Assembly: GCA_004194705.1 (NCBI GenBank)
Contig: SADC01001222.1
Coordinates: forward strand, 68,362-132,361
Reading direction: 5' to 3'
DNA length: 64,000 nucleotides
DNA from: Ditylenchus dipsaci
Lineage: Eukaryota; Nematoda; Chromadorea; Rhabditida; Anguinidae
Every line of letters starts with the position of its first letter. Within the stretch, counting starts at the first letter, position 1. The translations under genes and the position numbers were made by a program. The notes under the pieces were generated by a model, which saw nothing but the letters and a program-made list of their open reading frames with translations, was not told where the DNA came from and made no database searches. Shown in pieces: positions 12,401 to 22,362 of this stretch.

Positions 12401-12880
12401 CAGTAAGTTCACATTGTTTAAATAAAAAAATTTGAAAATGTTCGAAAATTAGCTTTTATGGATTTTTCGGCGTCGCAAATACAAATGCAACGCTCAAACT
12501 TAGAAACTATCATGTTTTTCTAACAGCCGTGAAGCAAAATAAGAAGGGCGCTAATTTGTGTCTGTCGCAGTTGATTGGTTTGAATCTGATGAACTCTTAA
12601 AATATTCGAGACATAGACTATTTAGGGTCCTCAACAAAAATCCATGTAAAATCTTTTTAATGAGTCTTGTTCAAAGCGAGCACCCTTGACTGTTCAGCCC
12701 TAGGTCCCTGAATCAGATCCAAGGGCTAAGGGTTTGAAGTTAAGACGCACGAACACACCTACTTTAGTAACCAAACACTCAAGAACACAAATTTCGATCA
12801 CGTTAAAACTCGTTTTTACGCGTTTAGACCTTTAAAAAGTTGCATTGAAAAGAGCTCAAGTTGTGTTGTTTTAGATAATA
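9420..12880. other. Intergenic, repeat remnants only
   Basis: AT-rich. Solo Tigger-like ends (…TTTGACTGTAG) occur near 10650 and 12070. Two diverged copies of a 60-bp text with GACGCA(G/A)AATT(G/A)AGTG lie at 11285 and 11645. A possible upstream exon (about 12333-12401) ends in a good donor, ACA|GTAAGT, 480 nt before the DUF229 ATG, and could be 5' UTR. No firm gene. Confidence 0.4.
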
Positions 12881-15800
12881 ATGGCAGACAATCTGGTAAG
12901 CTTATTGATAAGTTTTCAATATATACCTTTGCAAAAAATTTTAGCACACGCCAAATAATCTTTTTAAATGGATCGCCTCTAACCCCTCAGAACTAAAAAA
13001 AGCATTTTTATTTATTTGTGTTCTTAAGCTGACTTTTTTCCTTATTTGGCTGTACGGTGTAAATGTATTTACTAAAATTTTGAACCATTTAACCGAGAAA
13101 TCTACTTTCTACTTAAGCACCAGTGACAATTCAACAGTGTATCCAGGTATGTATTTCGCTATAATTTTTAGGGACAACAGTGCCAATCTGGATAAGTTAT
13201 CCAACTTTGACAATTCCACAACTTTTACTGTTGAATTGTGATATATATTAAATAGAACATGACGTTCAAAATTTGAAATAAACAAACAAAAATATGATTC
13301 AAAACACTTATTGAGAAAATGTATGTACCGTATTTACTCTAATAGTAGCCCTCTCTAATTGTGCTCGCACCATTCGCACCACCCCCCCCCCCCCAAATAG
13401 GGTGTTTGATAATTATTGGGTTGAACGGAAAGTCATGCGGTTTTTTATATATCAGACAGCGCCAGTATTAAGCTACAAACTATATACCATTTTAAAGCCC
13501 AGTTCTTCCTCTTTCAAACGACATACTACATGTTATATTTCAAAATACTTTATTGCACTAAAACAGCGCGACAATTCAATCAATTATATACTCTCTTTTA
13601 CTGTTTACGACTTCTTCCCATCTGTCGGGCAATTTGAATATTCCTCGTTTGAAAAACTCTTCTGGTTTGGATTCCAAGATTTCAAAGAAAACAACAAAAT
13701 TCAAAACGAAAATTCAAGCAAGACAAACCAAAGCAGTGATTCAGAAGCTTGGATGGCTTGAAAATTGGCTGACGAAATTGTTGAAATCCAACCCAGAAGA
13801 GTTTTTCAAACGAGGAATATTCAAATTGCCCGACAGATGGGAAGAAGTCGTAAACAGTAAAAGAGAGTATATAATTGATTGAATTGTCGCGCTGTTTTAG
13901 TGCAATAAAGTATTTTGAAATATAACATGTAGTATGTCGTTTGAAAGAGGAAGAACTGGGCTTTAAAATGGTATATAGTTTGTAGCTTAATACTGGCGCT
14001 GTCTCTGAAAAATTAGATATATAAAAAACCGCACGGACTTTTTGTTCAACCCAATAGTAGCCCCGGGGCTACTGTTAGAGTAAATACGGTAGTCCTTCAC
14101 ACATTGAAACCTCTAAAATTACCATGGTTAAGAAAATACATGGTCTTCAAAAAATTTATTAAGCAGTGGCAAAAGATGTTTGGAGATGCGAGTTGCCGGA
14201 TAAAGATCCTTGGCATGCTGAAATGCTTAGTTACGTGGACTCTCAAGAAGTGGGTCCAATGGATAATTGTAAACCAAGTTTCGTTGAGATGACTAACTTT
14301 ATATTTTCTCCTTCTAACTCAACACTAACAGTTAAAAAAGAGTTTACTAAGGCTCACCTATGTAGATATAGGTATAATAACAATTTAGATGTTTTTTCTA
14401 TTGATTTTGCAGCTTTTTTTGTTACAGATGTATTCGCCCAGTCGACGATTATAAGTATAACGCTGAGGAATGGAAAGAGCTTAGCACACCTGTTCAACCA
14501 GACTGTGACGTCTTTGAAGTAGATTGCAGTTTAAAAGAAGCTCCTGACAAAGCAGTATACAACAATCTCTATTATCAAATCTAGTAAGTTGTTCCTTGAT
14601 TTTATTTTATAATTTTTGGGGCAGTCTGAAAATTACTATGGTCAAATTTTTCAAAAAGTTCCTTAACTATAAAACTTTGTGACCAAATTTTGCAAAAATA
14701 AGTATGCAGTCGAGCGGCATGCCTGGGGACCAACTAGAGGTGCCATTGTATAGAAATAAGCTATGTAAAATTTGATTTCTTTGCTAGCCAATTTGATATT
14801 CTAACTCTAAGAGTGGTCTTATATCTAGGTTCGACTGTATAAGCTAATTTTTGGCTCTACTAAAGAATGGGTACGGATTTTTTGCCTTGGTCCATCCTGT
14901 TGTTTTTTCTTATATTTTCATTTATTATCTCATTAATTTTTATTTATCGATCAAAAAAAAGAATAGTTATAAATAGGGTTGTAGACGCGTCGAAAATTTC
15001 GACGCGTCGAAAATTTCGACGCGTCGAGTCGAAAGTTGAAAGTCGAAATTTTCGACGCATCCAGTCGAAAGTCGAAATTTTTTTTCTACGCGTCAAATCG
15101 AAGGACAAATTTTTTCCGAATTCGCAGGTATATACTCCAACCACTACCCTAACTACAAATTCCTACAACTACAACAAATCACAACACCTTACATCTTGAC
15201 AAGCCTACTTAACTGTACCGAAATGTTAGACTTTAGGTATTCTGCCGGTCAGTGGCGCGTAGAGCTATTGCTAAATCGTGTGCCAAAACATGTATTAGTC
15301 TCGCCCTTCTCCTTCCCAGGTTGATTTTTCATGAAAAATAGCTTGGTATGCCGGGATAGTGAGTAGGGATACCGAGAGAGTGATAAGAGGTAACTGGAAG
15401 ATAGGTAAGGTTACCAGGAGAGGGAAATTAATCACTGAGTAGAGGTACCAGGAGAGTGGGTAGAGGAAGCAGGTGAGTGAGCAGAGGTAACTGGAAGATA
15501 GGTAAGGTTACCAGGAGAGGGAAATTACTAACTGAGTAGAGGTACCAGGAGAGTGGGTAGAGGAAGCAGGTGAGTGATGAGAGGTAACTGGAAGATAGGT
15601 AAGGTTACCAGGAGAGGGGAATTACTCACTGAGTAGAGGTACCAGGAGAGTGGGTAGAGTAAGCAGGTGAGTGAGCAGAGGTAACTGGAAGGTAGGTAAG
15701 GTTACCAGGAGAGGGGAATTACTTGCTGAGTAGAGGTACCAGGAGAGTGGGTAGAGGAAGCAGGTGAGTGAGCAGACATAACTGGAAGGCAGGTAAGGTT

Positions 15801-18800
15801 ACCAGGAGAGGGGAATTACTTGCTGAGTAGAGGTACCAGGAGAGTGGGTAGAAGAAGCAGGTGAGTGAGCAGAGGTAACTGGAAGGCAGGTAAGGTTACC
15901 AGGAGAGGGGAATTACTTGCTGAGTAGAGGTACCAGGAGAGTGGGTAGAGGAAGCAGGTGAGTGAGCAGAGGTAACTGGAAGGCAGGTAAGGTTACCAGG
16001 AGAGGGGAATTACTTGCTGAGTAGAGGTACCAGGAGAGTGGGTAGAGGAAGCAGGTGAGTGAGCAGAGGTAACTGGAAGGCAGGTAAGGTTACCAGGAGA
16101 GGGAATTACTTGCTGAGTAGAGGTACCAGGAGAGTGGGTAGAGGAAGCAGGTGAGTGAGCAGAGGTAACTGGAAGGCAGGTAAGGTTACCAGGAGAGGGG
16201 AATTACTTGCTGAGTAGAGGTACCAGGAGAGTGGGTAGAGGAAGCAGGTGAGTGAGCAGAGGTAACTGGAAGGCAGGTAAGGTTACCAGGAGAGGGAATT
16301 ACTTGCTGAGTAGAGGTACCAGGAGAGTGGGTAGAGGAAGCAGGTGAGTGAGCAGAGGTAACTGGAAGATAGGTAAGGTTACCAGGAGAGGGGAATTACT
16401 TGCTGAGTAGAGGTACCAGGAGAGTGGGTAGAGGAAGCAGGTGAGTGAGCAGAGGTAACTGGAAGATAGGTAAGGTTACCAGGAGAGGGGAATTACTTGC
16501 TGAGTAGAGGTACCAGGAGAGTGGGTAGAGGAAGCAGGTGAGTGAGCAGAGGTAACTGGAAGATAGGTAAGGTTACCAGGAGAGGGGAATTACTTGCTGA
16601 GTAGAGGTACCAGGAGAGTGGGTAGAGGAAGCAGGTGAGTGAGCAGAGGTAACTGGAAGATAGGTAAGGTTACCAGGAGAGGGGAATTACTTGCTGAGTA
16701 GAGGTACCAGGAGAGTGGGTAGAGGAAGCAGGTGAGTGAGCAGAGGTAACTGGAAGATAGGTAAGGTTACCAGGAGAGGGGAATTACTTGCTGAGTAGAG
16801 GTACCAGGAGAGTGGGTAGAGGAAGCAGGTGAGTGAGCAGAGGTAACTGGAAGGTAGGTAAGGTTACCAGGAGAGGGGAATTACTTGCTGAGTAGAGGTA
16901 CCAGGAGAGTGGGTAGAGGAAGCAGGTGAGTGAGCAGAGGTAACTGGAAGATAGGTAAGGTTACCAGGAGAGGGGAATTACTTGCTGAGTAGAGGTACCA
17001 GGAGAGTGGGTAGAGGAAGCAGGTGAGTGAGCAGAGGTAACTGGAAGGTAGGTAAGGTTACCAGGAGAGGGGAATTACTTGCTGAGTAGAGGTACCAGGA
17101 GAGTGGGTAGAGGAAGCAGGTGAGTGAGCAGAGGTAACTGAAAAGTAGGTAGGTGTACCAGGAGAGGGGAATTACTTGCTGAGTAGAGGTACCAGGAGAG
17201 TGGGTAGAGGAAGCAGGTGAGTGAGCAGAGGTAACTGAAAAGTAGGTAGGTGTACCAGGAGAGTAAGTACTACTCACTCTCCTGGTACTCTCCTCACTCA
17301 GAGGTACCAGTAGAGTGAGTATGTGAACGAGGAGAGTAGGTAAGTCAGTCAGGAGAGTAAGTTGGTCAGCCAAGAGGGTGGATAGCTGTGCCACGAGAGT
17401 AGGTAGGTCAACAGAAGAGTGAGTAGGTCGGCCAGAAGAGTGAGAAATTATGAGTTTTGAATGATAGAATGGGAGTAGCAGGAGAGAAAGTAAGATGGAT
17501 TGAGTAAGCTCACGAGCTAATTCACTATGAAAGTGCGGACCTGTATTGAGTCTTTTTGAGTTTTTGCGTGAATTTTTTTGCAATCTTCGAAATCTTCGGC
17601 TCGACGCGTCGAAGTCGAACGTTGAAAGTCGAAATTTTCGACGCGTCGAGTCGAGTCGAGTCGAACGTCGAGAGTCGAAAATTTTCGACTTTTCGACGTG
17701 AAAAGTCTAATTCGAAGCGTCGAGTCGACAACCCTAGTTATAAAAGAAAGTTTTCCAGTAGAGCCTGATTGTTCGTCGTTCGCAGCAAAGAGCAATGAAA
17801 CAAAAAAAATTCCAAAAAATAGAGCACACATCGAAAAGAAGATTTTTAGATCTTCTGAAGCAAAAGAAAAATAGCTTGAGCATACTTTTCATTAACCCTG
17901 TGGTTAGCACTACTGTAACTATTATCTTGTCATGTTTATTCGTAAAAAAAGTTTAAAAAAATCATGTCTCGTCATTTTATTCCACGAGTAAATTTTTAGT
18001 CTCAAAGCAATTCGGAGAAAAAAGTAGGCTCAAACTTAATCTAAGTCAGGATGAACAAGGATGTTTTTGGATGTCAGGATATTTTAAAATATACATTTAG
18101 CCGTGCTGCTGTTAATTTAACACCGCAGCAAGAGATTAGCTCAACTCAACAGCCTAGTTCAACACCGCAGTCTGGTTTAACACATCAGCCTATCCAAGAA
18201 AATGATTATCACGAAAAGAGAGAGAAAAAAGGATTTGGTGTTCATATAATAGTGTTGGATTCCGTCTCCAGATCAAATTTCATAAGATCTCTTCCAAAAC
18301 AATGTTTGTGTTAAGAGAAGAGTTTGAAGCTATCTCTTTTGATCACCTTAACAAAGTTGGTATAAATAGCATGCCGAATGCCTTTGCTTTTTTATTTGGT
18401 AATTAATTAAATTAAAAAAAGTAAAATATATAATAAAAATCACGATTAAGGTAGACAAATGGAGAGCTTGCCAAAAGTCCATTTAACAATGAAAGCATAC
18501 CGCTAGATGCCGGCTATGACAGATCCATAATCTGCAATAACTATTTAGACAATGAAAGTTCATCTCTTTTTTTATTTTCAAAAATCTCGGGTACCGAATG
18601 ATGATGGCTGAAGATTGGGCTCTAGGCGCTTTTAATTGGCCAGATTGTTAGGATTTAAGAAAAACCAGCTGACCATTATATGCGGTTTGTTTTATTTACT
18701 ACGTGATTTGCTGGCTTTAGTCTGTCTGTCAGTGGCTTTGGGAAATCTGAACAGAGATTCTGAGCAATCCAAATTATATACATGAAATTCTTCAAGTTCG

Positions 18801-21800
18801 ACCTCGAACTCAAACTTGAATTAAGTAAACACCTTCTAGTTTGTGTTTGAATTCGGATTTTTTTGCTGCGTGAACACCCACTTCCTGAACTGAAACTCTA
18901 ACTCGAGCCCAAACAGCACGTGAACAAGCCATTAAGTGTGCTAAAAGTTGTTGATCAGTATTTTACACAAATTGGCTTTTTAACAGTTTTATTACCCAAA
19001 AGTTAGTGGCATACCAGGAAAAGTGAAGGACAAGTGAAAACACGGAAAAAGTCCTAGAATCAGGAATCGCAAACTCCGTCCAATCGCTAGTGCTTTTTGT
19101 ATTTTGATACAACCTCATTAAAATCTATAAAAGCAGAAATATCAGGGCTAAAAGCAAAAAAATCCTCGAAATTTATTCTTGTGGTTTTTTCGGTCACCAC
19201 CTTTATATCACTTGGTGAACAAAAACATTTTGGCAAATATACTTGAGCATTTAAAAACAGCTCAAGCAGGTCTTTTGCAAGTTTTATTAAAAACTAGATT
19301 AAAAACTGAAATTTAGGATTTCAAAAAAATAATTTATATTTTTTTATTAAAGGCCATTCCAAATACGAGTTGAAGAGCTTGATGCAAGCAAGTATCGAAA
19401 TACTCGATGTCGAGAATCTTACTTGCTTTTGTTAGACTATCTCAAACAATTTGTTGAAGTTTATAAAGATGAGCAACAAAAATTTAGTATCATATGGGTA
19501 AGACAATTTTGTTTAATTCAACAAATTACAAATTTTTGAAACAAGAAAAAATTGTCATAAATTTGGTGATTTACTTTTTTTGAAAAAGTTTATTGAGTTG
19601 AGTTTACGAATAATTTTGTTTTTCAGACTAAGGTACACCGAAAAAGCCCAAGCACTATCCAAAATTTTTTTGCTTACTTTCTGAATTAGATAATGTTCCC
19701 ATTGGCCTTATATGACCATGAAAACAAACCCCCATTTATTAACAGGCTAATTCACTCAAATTTCTAATTGTTTTTTGTTAGAATTTATCCACTCACACTA
19801 AAATTGTTGCTGAATCTTTAAGCTTTTGATACAAACTGAGATAAATACCGTATTCTCTCCAATAGAACCACACTCTCTATTTGAACCACACTCTCTAATA
19901 GAACACACCCCCCAAGGGGGGTTGTGAAATAGAACCACACTCTCTATTAGAACCACACTCTCTAATAGAACCACACCCCTTAAGACTCTCAAGCTGCGCC
20001 AACGGCCGTCAAACTCCGATGGATTGTCGAAGCCTGGAGAATCTCTCGAAGCAGCTCATAATTGAGTCATTCGAATCGTGCGGAGTTCCCAATGTGACCG
20101 ATGGATGTGAAGACGACGCCATTCAGTGCTTCAGAAAGTTGGGCCGGTTCCGAGTGGTCGAGGCGAAGCTCGCGTAAGATGAGAAAAAGTTGGCTGAGCA
20201 GGTACAAGAAATCGATCTTGAGAAAGCGCAAGAAAATGTGTTTAATAATAAAGATATTTTTAGAGTGTTGATGAGTTTGGGACCTGCTCTGGTTTGGGGG
20301 AGGGGGGCGTCCATTTTTACTAAACCTTTATTTTTTAGGTTGATCAAAGTCGATTATGGTGGCCGGGGTGACAATAATCACCTTGATCAACGAAATTACT
20401 TATTAAACTATTTATATAGATTATCGAGATAATTATGACTGCCATAATCAACAAAAATCAATAAAAAGTATAGTATAAATGAGCGTCCCCCTAAACCAGA
20501 ACAAGTCCGAATTTTGTTGTAAAAAAAAGATTTATGCGCGCATGCTGCTATGTTTGAATATCTTCAGAAGGTTGAAAAATAGAACCACACTCTCTAATAG
20601 AACCACACCCCCAAGGGGATTGAAAAATAGAACCACATGTGGTTCTATTAGAGAGAATACGGTAGTTGACTTAAATGTTTTTAGATGAGTGATCTCACGC
20701 ACGACTATATCAATCAACTACATCATGCTGATGATACTTTTTACAAATTCTTTAAAGAAATTCAACTAAAAGTTTGTTGATTTTTTTTAACTATTTTGCT
20801 AAAAAGCTTAAGGTAAGACATCTTTGGCATGATTTCAGAATATGATCCTAATTTATGAACACCATTAGCTCTTTTTAGTTTAGCACTTTAATTGTGCAGA
20901 AAAACGTTTTTAATTGGTGCTAGGTCATTTTATTCTTTACCGAAATTTGACACTTCGACGTCAACATCACCCAACCACAACTACAGGCCTCTTCTAATTA
21001 TTGCAAATTAAGACAGAAGACTCTTTTGTATTTTTTTATGGGTGACCATGGACTACGTTTTGGTGATCATCGAAATACTGCTACAGGCACTATGGAGGTA
21101 AATAATTTTGACAAAATTAGACCGGACGAACTCAAAGTTAGGACGGAGTCAAAAATGTTCCTGGTAGTGAAAAATAGTGAGAAGAGAATTTGTTCTGAAA
21201 AAATTTTAAAAACTTTAAGTCAGAAAGTAATGACAATGGTTCATTTTATCGTTTTAAGCAGAAAAAATAGATTTGGAAATGTCTTTAAAAAATAGGGGAG
21301 GAGGGGAGAGGTGTTAATCAACAGCATAAGTACCGAAAAAACGTCTTCAGATTTCAAAAAAATCTTTTTGCCGAAAACTGAGAGAATTTATTTTTCAGGA
21401 CATAACCCTGGACTATTCATTGCACTGCCGAAAAAGCTTAGGGGCAACTTAAAACTAAGGGCGAAAATACGAGAAAATGCAAAAAAAACTAATCAGCCAC
21501 CATGACTTATATGCCACTTTTTTGAGCATTGCCAGGGTGATTTTCTTCCTATCTTCCACAAAATAAAAAATACCAAAAGTGTTTAGTCCAGTCACAAATG
21601 GGATGATGATGAGTGGGATGTGGAATGGAAGTCAAGTGAGTTTCCGGAAGCTCTCCATGGATCTAGCCTATTTCACACCCTCACAAAACAGCCTAGAGAT
21701 TGTCCATCTTTGCACATCCCCTTTGCTTACTGTCAATGCGAGCAGAAGTACACAGAGATCAAGCCATCTGTGCAGACCAATGAGTTGATCAAGCAGCTGA

Positions 21801-22230
21801 CTATGGCAGCTGTAGAAAAATTAAACAAAGATATTGCCAGCTACAAGTATGCAGACAAGTGTGCAAAGCTCAGTCTGGATGACAGCCAAGACAGAATTTT
21901 AAAGCTGGAGAAGATGCACCTGGAAAAACGAGACACCGACGAAGGAAAAAAGAAAATGCATCTTCTGCAATATTCAGAATCAGCTTTCAAACCAAGCCTG
22001 GAGCAGGCCAATTTGCTGGCTATATAAAAGTTTTGCACAAAACGGAACAGATAGTGGTTGGAACGAAAGGAAAAAATGCCATGCCTGTTACAAGAGTGCA
22101 GTCAATTGAGTTCATTTCCGAGCAGTTTGAACGGCTCAACTCTCATGGCGATCAGTCAGAGTGTGCAGAAAAAGAACCTTTAATTCGACCATATTGTTAC
22201 TGCAAAGAACAAACTGTGAAAAATACATAA
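12881..22230 (+). CDS. DUF229-family type II membrane protein (11 exons)
   Basis: Exons: 12881-12895, 12945-13146, 14167-14371, 14428-14583, 18101-18398, 18455-18702, 19353-19497, 19627-19694, 21017-21097, 21399-21536 and 21587-22230, about 735 codons, TAA at 22228. Exon 2 encodes a signal anchor (AFLFICVLKLTFFLIWLYG), so the enzyme domain faces the lumen or outside. Family hallmarks follow in order: CELPDKDPWHAEM, DDYKYNAEEW, the core strand HIIVLDSVSRSNFIRSLPK, NKVGINSMPN, MMAEDWALGAFNWP, the metal-site block MGDHGLRFGDHRNTATG, the Cys-rich FAYCQCEQ and the end RPYCYCK. DUF229 has the alkaline-phosphatase/sulfatase fold; its substrate is not established. Frame breaks in exons 5, 6 (several), 8, 10 and 11 each fit bases lost from A, G or T runs, so I treat the gene as intact. 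Introns range from 49 nt to 3.5 kb; the long ones hold transposons. Confidence 0.85.
13326..14091. mobile_element. TA-flanked CCGTATTTACTC element
   Basis: Ends TACCGTATTTACTCTAATAG and its reverse complement (GAGTAAATACGGTA) share the TA duplication. The element lies in intron 2 of the DUF229 gene. Most of its interior is an inverted pair of a mariner 3' end. Other copies of the same terminal family are listed separately. Confidence 0.8.
13415..14055 (+). pseudogene. Mariner transposase C-terminal remnant in a fold-back
   Basis: On the plus strand 13760-13882 reads WLTKLLKSN..EEFFKRGIFKLPDRWEEVV and then stops, matching the C-terminal end of mariner transposases (FxRGIxxLPxRWxxxV). The sequence 13420-13680 is its inverted copy, so two 3' ends face each other. 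Outer ends are TTGGGTTGAACGGAAAGTC and GACTTTTTGTTCAACCCAA. The catalytic D,D34D core is absent. Confidence 0.65.
14867..17874 (+). CDS. Small one-helix protein ORF interrupted by a transposon
   Basis: An ATG at 14867 opens a frame with an N-terminal membrane helix (WSILLFFLIFSFIISLIFIY) followed by RSKKR. It is broken at 14973 by the 2.8-kb element 14974-17736. If the element and one copy of its 8-bp duplication are left out, the frame continues unbroken from 17745 to TAG at 17872, giving 78 residues with a Lys-rich tail. It lies in intron 4 of the DUF229 gene on the same strand. It may be a real small gene now disrupted, or a chance frame in AT-rich DNA. Confidence 0.35.
14974..17736. mobile_element. 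hAT-like fold-back, TSD GTTATAAA, with minisatellite
   Basis: Ends TAGGGTTGTAGAC and GTCGACAACCCTA are inverted. The flanks 14966-14973 and 17737-17744 are identical 8-bp GTTATAAA. The outer arms (about 14985-15085 and 17595-17730) are words of GTCGAAATTTTCGACGCG type. The centre is the 97-bp tandem array. The same TAGGGTTGTCGAC end recurs in the element at 49118. No transposase is visible. Confidence 0.85.
15350..17270. repeat. Minisatellite, unit about 97 bp, about 20 copies
   Basis: Head-to-tail units containing GAGGTAACTGGAAG, GGTAAGGTTACCAGGAGAGG, AATTACTTGCTGAGTAG and GGTACCAGGAGAGTGGGTAG. Copies are over 95% alike, with blocks that share sub-variants (for example GGCAGG versus GATAGG), so the array has expanded recently. 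It is purine-rich on the plus strand. Confidence 0.9.
19846..20664. mobile_element. Pogo-type element with TA ends
   Basis: Ends TACCGTATTCTCTC and GAGAGAATACGGTA, TA duplication, in intron 8 of the DUF229 gene. Subterminal arms repeat AATAGAACCACACTCTCT. The interior encodes a pogo transposase C-terminus (next entry), which ties the whole CCGTATTTNCTC MITE family to the pogo/Tigger group. Confidence 0.8.
19996..20177 (+). pseudogene. Pogo/Tigger transposase C-terminal fragment
   Basis: One frame gives PTAVKLRWIVEAW, the next IIESFESCGVPNVTDGCEDD ending at TAA 20175. This matches the pogo DDE transposase tail (W..AW..I....I..SF..CG..N..DG.EDD). A one-base frame change separates the two parts. 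Confidence 0.7.
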
Positions 22231-22362
22231 ATGACACATATTCAATACCTCCTTTCCTAAGTAACACTTTTTAATGTTCCAAAACCACACATATACAGGG
22301 TTAATCATAAGGCTCGAATTGTTTTCAACCAGTAAAATACTACTTTTCACCAGTAAATTATT

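Noticed and set aside
15350..17270. CRISPR array
   Set aside because: Repeats are head-to-tail without unique spacers and the genome is animal.
16978..17583. 201-codon Leu/Ser-rich frame on the minus strand
   Set aside because: It runs through the 97-bp minisatellite and its edge; composition simply reflects the repeat.
4255..22230. Calling the MFSD8-like and DUF229 genes pseudogenes because of frame breaks
   Set aside because: Splice sites and exon phases are otherwise intact, the breaks all fit shortened runs, and VPS13D shows the same type of break.
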